Below, piece by piece: positions 1-11,933 of a stretch of DNA of 64,000 nucleotides. Numbering within the stretch: position 1 is the first letter of the stretch; each line of letters starts with the position of its first letter. The notes below the pieces were generated by a model, which saw nothing but the letters and a program-made list of their open reading frames with translations, was not told where the DNA came from and did not search any database. The DNA comes from Bradyrhizobium japonicum USDA 6 (lineage in GTDB: Bacteria; Pseudomonadota; Alphaproteobacteria; Rhizobiales; Xanthobacteraceae): positions 8,859,001 through 8,923,000 of the forward strand of contig NC_017249.1 of assembly GCF_000284375.1 (NCBI RefSeq), in the 5' to 3' direction. Both the position numbers and the translations under genes were made by a program.

Positions 1-504
1 CTGTCCGAGCTCGATCTGGTCAGAGGCGATTTTGACTACCATGCAACGCGTGTGGCGATGATCATCGTCTTCTTCGTCTTCAGCTGCCAGAAATGGTTCG
101 ACTACGAGGCGCACGCGTTGATCCCGTTCATCAGCAATGGTCCGCTGATCTTCTGGCTGTATCCGGTGTTTGGCGTGCGCGGCGCGGCCTACTTCCTGGG
201 TTCAGCGGAATTGCTGTTTGGATTTCTTCTTCTGCTCGGCTTCTGGAGCAGGAGACTGGCGGTCCTGGGGTCGCTGGGCTCATGCGCGACCTATGTCGCC
301 ACCGTGACGATCATTCCGTTTTTCCCCGATGCCTGGGCCGCGCCGGCCGGCGGCTTTCCTGCGGCCACGTTGCCATTCCTCTTCCTCATGAAGGATGTCG
401 TACTGCTCGCGGCTTCCGTCTATCTGCTCAAGCGGGACCTTCTCCGGGCAGCAGCCGACGTATCACCGGCTCAGAACGGGATTGTTCGACAGGAAGCGAT
501 GTAA
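1..504 (+). CDS. DUF417 (YkgB/RclC-like) membrane protein, 5' end cut by window
   Basis: The frame is open from base 1 and ends at TAA 502-504, so the start lies outside the window. An internal GTG at 52 is unlikely to be the true start, because residues encoded before it (FDYHATRVAM) align with DLDYHVVRASM of the full-length paralog at 15019. The product has about four hydrophobic segments and conserved stretches such as PFISNGPLIFWLYPVFG and GGFPA. DUF417 includes E. coli RclC/YkgB, an inner-membrane protein of the reactive-chlorine response; the molecular function is not known to me. It lies just upstream of the tandem sensor kinases. Family assignment is firm, role is inferred. Confidence 0.85.
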   Translation: MSELDLVRGDFDYHATRVAMIIVFFVFSCQKWFDYEAHALIPFISNGPLIFWLYPVFGVRGAAYFLGSAELLFGFLLLLGFWSRRLAVLGSLGSCATYVATVTIIPFFPDAWAAPAGGFPAATLPFLFLMKDVVLLAASVYLLKRDLLRAAADVSPAQNGIVRQEAM

Positions 505-946
505 TAGCGCCGGTCGGCACTGGAAGAGCAGGATCAACGTCGCCCCCTTGTGACGGCGGTGGCTGCTCGGCTACATCGGCGAGGTCGTTGCCGATGATCT
601 GCGTGAGCGTAGGTTTGCGACGACGGCTTATGGACCCTTGACGCTGTCCACGCTGAGCGACCTTTGGAAGACTCCCGCGATTCCTTCCGCTCAAGCCAGG
701 GAATCTGCGGCTCACGGAAGAGTTCCCGGCACCCGGAGTTCCCGATCAAAATCAAATCTGCCTGTAACCATTGTGGCGGCCTCTTCGAATATTGGGGGCC
801 AGAGGAGCGAGCAGCGTGAAGCCGGCGGGTTCGTTCTGATGAGTGCTGTTGTGGGGGACCTTTTCGAGGATTAGGGTGATGAGGGGGCGATTGGACGGTG
901 GCGTGCCTTCTCCACAGGGCGGCCGGTCAGTTCCGGAGTCCGGCAG
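505..946. other. intergenic region without a convincing gene
   Basis: About 440 bases between the DUF417 gene and the first sensor kinase. Short open frames exist on both strands, but their translations are arginine/serine-rich and resemble no family I recognise. The last 26 bases before 947 (ggccgg, then ttccggagtccggcag) recur almost exactly before the second kinase at 6255, so the duplicated unit includes the translation start region. I see no tRNA, clear terminator or repeat of the families found elsewhere in the window. Confidence 0.5.
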
Positions 947-3900
947 ATGAATGTGTCCTCGCCGATCCCCACGAACGGAGATGCCGGTCTCGAGATCCTG
1001 TGGGACGACGGCGAGCGCGTCTTTTGCCGCGAATGGCGCCGGGGCGCCGATGGCAATTTCAACAATGTCTTGACCGTAAGAGCCGCGGCGGAACATCCGC
1101 CCGCGCTCCACGACCGGTTCGCTCACGAATACGCCTTGCGCAACGAGCTCGATCGAACCTGGGCCGTACGGCCGCTGGAGCTGATCCGCGATGGCGATCG
1201 TGCCTTGCTGATATTGGAAGACCCCGACAGCGAGCCGCTCGAGCGGCTGCTCGGAGCGCCGATGAAGCTAGACCACTTTTTGCGATTGGCTCCTGCCATT
1301 GCCGGAACGATCGCCCAGCTCCACCATCGTGGCCTGATCCACAAGGATCTGAAACCGGCGAACATCCTGGTCGACGCAGCGGGCGCGATCAGGATCACCG
1401 GGTTCGGGCTCGCATCTCGCCTGCCGCGCGAACGACAGCAGCTCGAGCCACCGGAGACCATCGCGGGCACGCTGGCCTATATGGCACCCGAGCAGACCGG
1501 CCGCATGAACCGGTCCGTCGATTCCCGCAGCGATCTGTACGCACTCGGCGTGACGTTCTACCGGATGCTGACGGGCGCACTGCCGTTCACCGCGGCCAAT
1601 CCGATGGAATGGGTGCACAGCCACATCGCGAGACGAGCCATTCCGCCAGCCAAACGGGTCGATGGCGTGCCTCGTGCCGTGTCGGCGATCATCATGAAGC
1701 TTCTCGCCAAGGCGGCTGAGGACCGCTACCAGACCGCCGCCGGCCTCAAGACCGACCTTGAGCACTGCCTTGCCGAATGGCTGGCGCAAGGCCGGATTGA
1801 CGGCTTTACGCCCGGTGAGGCGGACCAACCGGACCGCCTCCTCATTCCCGAGCGGCTCTACGGCAGGGAATATGAGATCGAGGCCTTGCTCGACGCATTC
1901 GACCGCGTCGCCCGGAGCGGAAAGCCGGAGCTCGTCTTGATCTCGGGCTATGCCGGTATCGGCAAGTCCGCCGTAGTCCACGAATTGCACAGGGTCCTGG
2001 TCCCGCTCGGTGGCCTTTTCGCCTCGGGCAAATTCGATCAGTACAAGCGCGACATCCCTTATGCGACGCTCGCACAGGCCTTTCAAAACATCGTCCGTCG
2101 CCTCCTCGCCAAGAATGACGCCGAACTTGCATCGTGGCGCGAAGCGATCTGCGAAGCATTGACGCCCAACGGCCAGCTCATGGTCGATCTGGTTCCAGAA
2201 TTGAAACTGATCATCGGCAATCAGCCGCCGGTCCCGGATGCTTCACCGCAAGACGCCCTGCGACGATTTAAACTCGTCCTGCAGCGCTTCATCGGCGTCT
2301 TCGCGCAATCGGATCGGCCGCTTGTGCTGTTCCTCGACGATTTGCAGTGGCTGGATGCTGCGACGCTCGACCTGCTCGAGGAGCTGCTGACCCGATCGGA
2401 CCTGCAACACCTCTTGCTGATCGGCGCTTATCGCAGCAATGAGATCGATGCCAACCATCCGCTGAGGCGCAAGCTCGCCGCAATTCACGATTCGGGCGCG
2501 CGTGTCCGGACGCTCAGCCTGGCCCCCTCATTCGAGCCGACGTCGAGCGTTTCATCGTGGATGCGCTTCGCTCCGAGCCGGCCCGCGCCGCGCCATTGGC
2601 GCAACTGATACATGAGAAGACCGGCGGCAATCCGTTCTTCCTGATCCAGTTCCTGCACGCACTCTCGGAAGAACGGTTGCTGGCCTTCGATCATGCGGCA
2701 GGCCAATGGCAGTGGGACCTCGCGCGCATCCATGCCAAAGGCTATACCGAAAACGTCGTTGACTTGATGGTCCACAAGCTGAGCCGCCTGCCGGAAGAAA
2801 CGCGGACGGCTTTGCAGACGCTTGCATGCCTCGGCAGCAGCGCCGAGATCGCAACTCTGTCATTGATGCTCGGCGCGTCGGAACAGCAGGTCGATCTGGA
2901 TCTCTTCGACGCGGTGCGTCTCGAGCTGGTCGAGCGTCAGGACCGGCACTGCAGGTTCGTGCACGACCGCGTCCAGGAAGCCGCCTACGCACTTATTCCC
3001 GAGTCCGAGAAGCCTGCGTCGCACTTGCGAATCGGCCGGCTCCTGGTGGCACGCACACCGCCGGGGCAGCGCGAATTGGCGATCTTCGATATCGTCAATC
3101 AGCTCAACCGCGGCCTGTCCCTCGTGGGCTCGCCGAGCGAGCGGGAGCAACTCGCCGAGCTCAACTTGATTGCCGGCCAACGCGCCAAGGCATCCTCGGC
3201 GTATAGCTCGGCGCTTGCCTATCTCTCCACCGGAAGCGAGCTCTTGAGCGCCGATTGCTGGGTGCGGCGGCACGAGCTTGCCTTCGCACTGGAAATCAAT
3301 CGGGCCGCATGCGAGTTCCTGACCGGCCAACCCGATGTCGCGGACGATCGCCTCACTGCACTGGCGACGCGCGCGACCAACCCGCTCGAACAGGCCGCCG
3401 TCGCATGCCTGCGCATGGATGTCTATACAACGCTCGGTCAATCCAGCCGCGCTGTCGACGTCGGCCTGGGGTACCTGCGGCAGCTAGGCGTGCACTGGTC
3501 TCCCAACCCGACTGATGCGGAGGCGCGCCGCGAGTACGATCTTATCTGGACGGGCATTGGGGAGCGCAGCATCGAAGACCTCGTCAAGCTGCCCTTGATG
3601 AGCGACCCTGCCTCGCTTGCGACGATGGATGTCCTGACAAAGTTGCTGCCGCCCGCCCTCTTCACGGATATGAACCTGCTTTCCCTCACGATCTGCAGGG
3701 CCGTCAATCTTGGGCTCGAGTGGGGCCACAGCGACGGGTCGTGCGTTGCTTATGTGCAGCTCGGAATGGTGGCCGGCCTGCAATTCGGCGACTACAAATC
3801 CGGCTTCCGCTTCGGAGAGCTCGGTTATGAATTGGTCGAGCAGCGCGGAATAAGCCGCTTCCAGGCTGCGACCTATCTGATATTCGGCGCGCACGTGGTG

Positions 3901-6102
3901 CCGTGGACCAGACACTTCAGGGCCGCGCGCGATCTCCTTCGCCGCGCTTTCGAAAGCGCGCACAGGAGCGGCGATCTTACCTATGCGGCCTACAGCTGCA
4001 GCAATCTGAACGGCAATCTTTTCGAGGCCGGCGATCCACTCGTCGAGATTCTGAACGAGGCCGAGACTGGCCTCGCCTTCGTCCGGAAGATGGGGTTCGG
4101 GTTCATCGAAGACATCATCGCCGCGCAACGCGGGCTGTTCCGGACGCTTCGCGGGTTGACCCCGACATTCGGTTGCTTCGACGACGAGCAGTTCGACGAG
4201 CTTCGGATCGAACAGCACTTTGCCGCCAATCCGAATTTGTGGCGCGCAGAGTGCATTTACTGGATCCTCAAGCTTCGGGCGCGCTTTCTTGCGGGCGACT
4301 ACGCAACGGCGGTCGGCATCCTGTCGAAGCTGCAGCGGCGGCGATGGACGCCGCTCACTCCGGCGGAGGCCGCTTCGTATTACTTCTATAGTGCGCTTTC
4401 TCTGGCTGCAGTGCCGGAAGCGATCGCCGCCGGGCAAGGGCAAATCGACACGATTGTCGGGCATCATCGGCAACTCCAGGCCTGGGCGGAGAATTGTCCG
4501 GACAATTTCGCGCACTGCGCGGCGTTGGTCGGCGCCGAAATCGCCCGGCTGGAGGGCCGCGACTCCGATGCAATGCGCCTTTACGAATGCGCAGTTCGCT
4601 CGGCCCGCGCAAACGGACTCATTGCCGATGAGGGTCTCGCCTACGAACTGGCTGCGAACTTCTATGCGGCTCGCGATTATGGCGAGTTCGCCGACATATA
4701 TCGTCGGAACGCGCGCGACGCCTATTCCCGGTGGGGAGCCGATGGCAAGGTACGCCAGATCGACGACATGTATCCGCAGCTTGCGGAGAATGCACCCGTG
4801 GTCGCTGCAACTGATACGATCGGCGCACCGATCGAACATCTGGACCTCGTGGCGGCTCTGAAAGTCTCGGAGGCCGTGTCCGGAGAGATCGTCCTCGATA
4901 AGCTGATCGACATTCTGATGCGCACGACCATCGAGCATGCCGGTGCGGAACGAGGAATACTGATTTTGCAGCGAGATGCGGCGCTACGGATTCGGGCGGA
5001 GGCGACGACCCAGGGAGCTTCGATCAACGTCGATCTGTGCGATCGCCCGATCTCCCGGATGGAAATCCCGGAGTCGCTCGTCCTGTACGCGGCTCGCACG
5101 CAAGAGAGCGTTATTCTCGACGATGCCGCTGAAAGTGGAACGTTCAGAGGGGACCCGTACATTCAGCTCGAGAGTGCCCGGTCGGTCCTGATCATTCCGC
5201 TCACGAAGCAAGGCGGCCTGGTCGCTCTGCTGTATCTCGAGAACAATCTTGCGAAGGGTGTCTTCACGCCCGCAAAGGTCGCCCTTCTCAAATTTATCGC
5301 ATCCGAGGCCGCGACGTCGCTCGACAACGCTCGTCTGTACCGGGAGCTTCAGGAGCGCGAGCAGCGTTACCGTGAGGCTCAGATGGAGCTCGCCCACGCC
5401 AACCGCGTGGCGGTGATGGGACACCTGACGGCGTCGATCGCCCACGAGGTCAATCAGCCGAACACTGCCGTCATCGCCAGCGCGCAAGCGGCCTTGAGCT
5501 GGCTCGATCACCAACCGCCGGCACTGGAGCAGACGCGCAGGGCGCTGACACGCGCCATCGAGAACGGCATCCGCTCCAGCGAGGTCATTGAGCGAATCCG
5601 GGATCTCGTGAAGAAATCACCGCCCAAACGGGATTCCCTGGCGATCAACAGCGTCATCGGACAAGTCATCGAACTCACGCAGGCTGAAGCGGCACGGAAC
5701 GATGTCGCGATCCAAACGGTATTCGCGGATCGTCTGCCCAAGGTCATCGGCGATCGCGTCGAGCTGCAGCAGGTCGCGCTCAACCTGATCCTGAACGCCA
5801 TCGAAGCGATGAGCGGGACCACGGAGGGCAAGCGCGAGCTGTTGATCCAGACCGCGAGAGCAGATGCCGAGAGCATACGCGTATCGATCACGGATTCGGG
5901 ACCAGGCTTGTCTGCGGAGGGCCTCGCGCGGCTGTTCGAACCCTTCTACACGACCAAGTCGGGCGGCCTTGGTGTCGGACTGTCGATATGCCGTTCGATC
6001 ATCGGGACGCATGGCGGCAGGCTGTGGGCGGCTGCAAACGAACCGCGCGGAGCCGTCTTCCAGTTCACCGTGCCGATCGATGACGGCTTTGCAGTTGGTT
6101 GA
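947..6102 (+). pseudogene. Trifunctional pseudokinase/AAA ATPase/sensor histidine kinase, copy 1, one frameshift
   Basis: As read, the gene is split: frame 2 runs 947-2608, then frame 1 to 6102 (open from about 2527). Homology between copies shows one missing C in the C5 run at 2523-2527; adding it restores about 1718 codons. Order: Ser/Thr-kinase-like domain (~40-270, HKDLKPANIL and GTLAYMAPEQTGR present, but the DFG motif reads GFG), AAA ATPase (~300-510, Walker A GYAGIGKSA, Walker B LVLFLDDLQW), a long helical-repeat region, GAF (~4850-5330 nt), then histidine kinase with H-box IAHEVNQP, N-box LNLILNAIEAM, DSGPGL and GLGVGLSICRS. No transmembrane segment is evident, so it is probably a cytosolic sensor. 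No response regulator lies nearby. ATG 947 matches the start of copy 2. The loss could be a real mutation or a sequencing error. Confidence 0.85.
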
Positions 6103-6254
6103 GCCACGCCCCGAAATCGGAATGTGGCTCATATCGTGGCTCCGATCCCGGCTATTGTTGGGGATTGGCGTTGGGAGTACGTTCCCGAGCGGGACAGGTG
6201 AACACCTTTCCCTCCCTTTCAATCGACTGGCCGGCTAATTCCGGAGTCCGGCAG

Positions 6255-9200
6255 ATGCACGTATCCTCGCGGGTATCCACGAATGGCAATACCGGTCTTG
6301 AGGCGTCATGGGACGACGGCGAGCGCGTCTTTTGCCGCGAATGGCGCCGGGGCGCCGATGGCGACCTCAACAGTGTCCTGACCGTAAGAGCGGCTACCGA
6401 ACATCCGCCGGCCGCGGTCCTCGACCGGCTCGCCCATGAATACGCCTTGCGCGACGAGCTCGATGGGACCTGGGCCGTGCGGCCGCTGGAGCTGATCCGC
6501 GACGGTGGTCGAACCTTGCTGATATTGGAAGATCCCGGCAGCGAGCCGCTCGAGCAACTGCTCGGCGCGCCGATGAAGCTGACCCACTTTCTGCGATTGG
6601 CGCTCGGTATCACCACCGCCGTCGACCAGCTGCATCGGCAGGGCCTGGTCCACAAGGATTTGAAGCCGGCCAATCTTCTGGTGACCGGGGCAGACGAGGT
6701 CAGGATCACCGGATTTGGCCTCGCATCTCGCCTGCCGCGCGAGCGACAGCAGCTCGAACCACCGGAGACCATGGCGGGCACGCTGGCCTACATGGCGCCC
6801 GAGCAGACCGGCCGCATGAACCGGTCCGTGGATTCCCGCAGCGATCTGTACGCACTCGGCGTGACGTTCTACCGTATGCTGACGGGCGCACTGCCGTTTA
6901 CTGCGTCCAGTCCGATGGAGTGGGTGCACAGCCACATCGCGAGACGTGCCGTTCCGCCCGCCGAACGAGTCGATGGTGTGCCTTACGCCGTGTCGGCGAT
7001 CATCATGAAGCTCCTCGCCAAGACGGCCGAGGACCGCTACCAGACCGCAGCGGGCCTCAAGAGCGACCTCGAACGATCACTCGCCGAATGGGAAGCGCAG
7101 GGACGGATCGATGATTTCGTCCTGGCGCAAACCGATATACCGGATCGCCTGCTGATTCCCGAACGGCTCTACGGCAGGGAGCACGAGATCGAGGCGTTGC
7201 TCACCTCGTTCGATCGCGTCACCCGGAGCGGCACGCCCGAGTTGATCCTGGTGTCCGGTCCCTCCGGTATCGGCAAGTCTGCTATGGTCGACGAAATGCA
7301 GAAGGCCTTGGTCCCGTTGGGCGGGTTCTTCGCTTCCGGCAAGTTCGATCAGCACAAGCGCGATATGCCTTACGCGACGCTCGCGCATGCGCTTCAGGGC
7401 CTTATCCGAGGCCTCCTCGCCAAGAGCGATGCCGATCTGGCACCCTGGCGTAGCGCACTGCACGACGCGCTGGGCCAGCTCGGTCAACTGATGGTGGATC
7501 TCGTACCGGAGCTGCGGCTGGTGATCGGGGATCCATCACCTGTCCCGGAGGCACCCCGCAAGACGCACAGCGACGCTTCCAACTCGTCGTTCGACGCTTC
7601 ATTGGCGTCTTCGCCAAGGCGCACCATCCCCTCGTGCTGTTCCTCGACGACCTGCAGTGGCTCGACCTGGCCACCTTGGATCTGATCGAGTTTCTTCTGA
7701 ACAGATCCGACCTGCAAAATCTGCTTCTCATCGTCGCCTATCGACGCAACGATGCCGACGTCAAGCATCTGCTGGCACAACGGCTCGTCGAAATCCGGGC
7801 CTCCCGTAAGCGGGTGCGGGAAATCGACCTGGCCTCCCTCACCCGCGATGCCGTCCTGGAATTCACCGCGGATGCACTTCATTGCGAGCCGGCACACGCC
7901 ATGCCCATGGCGCAGCTGATATACGAGAAGACGCACGGGAATCCGTTCTTTCTCACGCAGTTTCTCCGGGCACTGGCCGAAGAAGAACTGCTGACCTTCG
8001 ATCATGACAAGCGACAGTGGCGCTGGGATCTCGAACGCATCAAGGAAAAAGCTACGCTGAAAACGTCGCCGATCTCATGGTCGGCAAGCTGAGCGGTTTG
8101 CGCGAGGAGACACGTCAGGCCCTGCTGGAGCTGGCCTGCCTGGGCAACAGCGCCGAGACCGCGATGCTCTGCCTCGTGCACGGAACATCGGAGCAGACGC
8201 TGCACGCGGATTTGAAAGACGCGACGCGTCTCGAACTGGTCCGACGCCTCAAGAGCTCTTACGCGTTCGTGCACGATCGCGTGCAAGAGGCCGCTTATGC
8301 GCTTCAACCGGACCAGGACAGGCGAACGGCCTTGCACCTTCGAATCGGTCTGGTCCTGGCAGCGCAGCTGACGCCTGACGAAACCAACGAGCGCGTCTAT
8401 GTCGTTGCCAACCAGCTGAACCGCGGCATCGCCGCTTTGACGAACGGCGCGGAACGCGAACAGGTCATTGCCGTCAATCTAGCCGCGGGCCGGCGCGCGC
8501 GAAATGCAACGGCCTACCACGCGGCAGCAACCTACCTTGAAATCGCCCGCGAACTGCTCGGGGAGGAAGGGCATCCGCGGTTCAGCCGGGACGCCTTCGC
8601 GATCGGCCTCCTCCACGCCGAATGCAAATTCCTGCTCGGCGAGCTGACCACGGCGGAAGCGGAATTGACGGTCCTGTCGCAGAGCTGTTCGGACATTCAG
8701 GCGAGCGCCGAGGTCGCCAGGCTCCAGGCGCAGCTATACACCACTGCGGGACAGCTCGAGCGGGCGGTCGACGTTTGCCTCGCATTCTTGCGCAGAACCG
8801 GGATTGACTGGTCTCCTCATCCCAGCCGCAGAGAGGTGGATGAGGATCGGCGACGCCTGCGGAACTTGACTGAAAAACTGTCCGACGAGCAGCTTCATGC
8901 GCTACCGCCGATGACCGATCCGGATCATCGTGCGACCATGGGCATTTTGGCCGACCTCCTCACACCTGCGTTTCTCACCGATCGCAACCTGTCCGACACC
9001 ATGCTCATGGAGGCCACTCGACTGACGCTCGAGCACGGGACCAGCCCTGAAGCATGCTACCCGCTGACCGCCATATTCGGCGTGCTCGCCAGCAATTCAA
9101 TCGATGCCGAACTTGGATTCCGGCTATCACAATTTGGCGCAACCCTTGCCGACAGGCAGCCGCAGACAGGGCTGAGCGGCCGGGCACTTCTGGTTTTCGG

Positions 9201-11772
9201 CCTTCACGTGACCCCATGGATTCTCCCGATCCGATCGGGACGGCCGTTCATTCGGCGCGCTCTCGCAATCTGTTTGACGACCGGAGATCTGGCATTCGCG
9301 GCGTATTCGCATCGCGGACTGATATCGGTGGATCTCTTCTGCGGCGATTCGCTCATGGACGTCTGCTCGAGTACCGAGCGGTCCCTGGCATTCGCCGAGG
9401 GTCTGGGCGTCCGATTGGCTGCGGTGGGCCTCATCAGGCAACGAGATCTGGCGCTGAGCCTTATGGGGCGCGACGGGCGGAACGACTTCGAGAGCCCCGG
9501 GGCGCTTCAGCCCTCGGACGTGAGCGAACCGCTAGGCGTCTTCTTCTACTACGCGACGCGAATTCAGATCGAAGTCATTGCCGGACGTGACGATGTCGCG
9601 ATTGCCCTGGCCGCACGCGCAGAAGCGCTCTCATGGTGCGTCCGGTCTTATTCGGACTTCACCGAATACCGGTTCTACACGGCGCTCGCTCATGCCGGGG
9701 CTTATCACGCATCACGCCCCGAGGAACGCGAGCGGCGCCTCGGCGACCTCCGCGAACACCACCGCAAGCTGACAGTCTGGTCCAACCGCTGCCCCGCAAA
9801 CTTCGCCGCCCGGCAGAAGCTCGTCACGGCGGAGCTTGCGCGCATCGAAGGTCGCGAACTCGAGGCGGAGCAGCTGTACGAGGAATCGATCCGATTGGCG
9901 CAAGAATCCGGCTTCGCCCAGATCGAAGCGATCGCTGCGGAACGTGCGGCAGGGTTCTACGAGGCGCGCGGCATTCGAACGGTCGTCCTGTCCTACCTGA
10001 CAAAAGCGCGCGATTGCTACGCACGCTGGGGCGCCGAGGCGAAGGTGAGCCAGCTCGAGAAACTCCATCCGAACCTGCGGGAGCGAGGATCCGCGCTCGG
10101 CGCCGCAGGGACGATCGGAGCACCCGTCGAACAGCTGGACCTTGCGACGGTTCTCAAGGTGTCGGAGGCTGTCTCAGGCGAGATCGTGCTGGAGAAGCTC
10201 ACGGAGACCCTGCTTCGCTCGGCCATCGAGCACGCGGGTGCGGAACGTGGCGTGCTGATTTTGCCGAGGGGTTCCGAGCTGAGAATTCGGGCGGATGCGG
10301 TGACAGGCGGCGGTTCGATTGCTCTCGATCTCGCGGATTCGCCGATCTCCGCCGCTGAAGTCCCGATGTCGATCGTGCTTTACACGGCTCGCACCCTGGA
10401 AAGCGTCGTGCTCGACGATGCTTCGACGAGCAGCGCGTTCGGCGGCGACGAATACATCCAGAAGAAGCACGTCCGATCAGCCTTGTGCGTGCCGCTCGTC
10501 AAGCAAGGCAGGGCGGTGGCATTTCTGTATCTGGAGAACAATCTCGCATCGCGCGTCTTCACACCCGCCCGGATCGCGATCCTCAAATTTCTCGCATCCG
10601 AGGCCGCGACCTCGCTCGACAATGCCCGCCTGTACCGGGAGCTTCAGGAACGGGAGTCGCGGATCCGCCGGCTGGTCGAGGCCAACATCATCGGGATCTT
10701 CATCTTCGATCAAACCCCCGACATTCTCGATGCCAATGACGCATTCCTGAAGACCATGGGATATGATCGCGAGGATCTCGCCGCAGGCCGGTTGCGCTGG
10801 GCAGATCTGACGCCGCCCGAATGGCAGGAGCGCACCGACCGCGCCCGGGCCGAATTGAAGGCGACGCGGGTTGTCCACCCGTTCGAGAAGGCGTTCTTCC
10901 GCAAAGACGGCAGCCGGGTGCCGGTGCTGACCGGCGGAGCCTTGTTCGACGACGAGCAGGAGCAAGGCGTTGCCTTCGTGCTGGATCTCAGCGAGCGCAA
11001 GCGCGCCGAAACCGAGGCACGCGAGAACGAGCAGCGTTACCGCGAGGCTCAGATGGAGCTCGCCCACGCCAACCGCGTGGCGGTGATGGGACAGCTGACG
11101 GCGTCGATCGCCCACGAGGTCAACCAGCCGAACACCGCCGTCATCGCCAGCGCGCAAGCGGCCTTGAGCTGGCTCGATCACCAACCGCCGGCACTGGAGC
11201 AGACGCGCAGGGCGCTGACACGCGCCATCGAGAACGGCATCCGCTCCAGCGAGGTCATTGAGCGAATCCGGGATCTCGTCAAGAAATCACCGCCCAAACG
11301 GGATTCCCTGGCGATCAACAGCGTCATCGGACAAGTCATCGAACTCACGCAGGCTGAAGCGGCACGGAACGATGTCGCGATCCAAACGGTATTCGCGGAT
11401 CGTCTGCCCAAGGTCATCGGCGATCGCGTCGAGCTGCAGCAGGTCGCGCTCAACCTGATCCTGAACGCCATCGAGGCCATGAGCGAGACCACGGGGGGCA
11501 AGCGCGAGCTGTTGATCCAGACCGCAAGAGCGGATGCCGAGAGCATACGCGTATCGATCACGGATTCGGGACCGGGCTTGTCTGCGGAGGGCCTCGCGCG
11601 GCTGTTCGAACCCTTCTACACGACCAAGTCTGGCGGCCTCGGTGTCGGACTGTCGATATGCCGCTCGATCATCGTGGCGCATGGCGGCAGGCTCTGGGCG
11701 ACTGCAAACCAACCGCGCGGAGCCGTCTTCCAGTTCACTGTTCCGATCGATGACGGCTTTTCGGTTGGCTGA
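6255..11772 (+). pseudogene. Trifunctional pseudokinase/AAA ATPase/sensor histidine kinase, copy 2 with extra PAS, two frameshifts
   Basis: Tandem paralog of the preceding gene, 152 bases downstream. The as-read pieces are 6255-7685 (frame 3), about 7558-8092 (frame 2) and about 8050-11772 (frame 1). Comparison with copy 1 places one missing C in the C4 run 7554-7557 and one missing A in the A5 run 8046-8050; restoring both gives about 1839 codons. The domain order is as in copy 1 (Walker A GPSGIGKSA; kinase DFG again GFG), but a PAS domain (about nt 10657-11010, ending in FVLDLSERKRAE) is inserted between GAF and histidine kinase. The last 730 bases are nearly identical to copy 1. ATG 6255 is chosen because the preceding bases and first codons match copy 1. 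Confidence 0.85.
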
Positions 11773-11933
11773 AGCATCTCGGCTGGCGTCATCACACCGC
11801 AAAATTGGTGGGATGACCTGTAACCAGGGCCGGGCCGCGAACGAAATATAGCCATCGGATCGCGCCGGCGAAGCCAAGCGCGGGCCGGAACAGGTCCGCC
11901 ACCGACCGACGGTGCGCTGCAGGGAGAGATCAG

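Noticed and set aside
2500..2560. Programmed -1 ribosomal frameshift at the copy 1 junction
   Set aside because: The zero-frame heptamer around the C5 run is G GCC CCC, not a classic X XXY YYZ site, and I see no evident stimulatory structure. The other sites (C4, A5 preceded by G) also lack the pattern.
3484..4938. Long minus-strand open frame opposite the sensor kinase
   Set aside because: It mirrors the codon structure of the coding strand in GC-rich DNA; its translation resembles no family and has no ribosome site.
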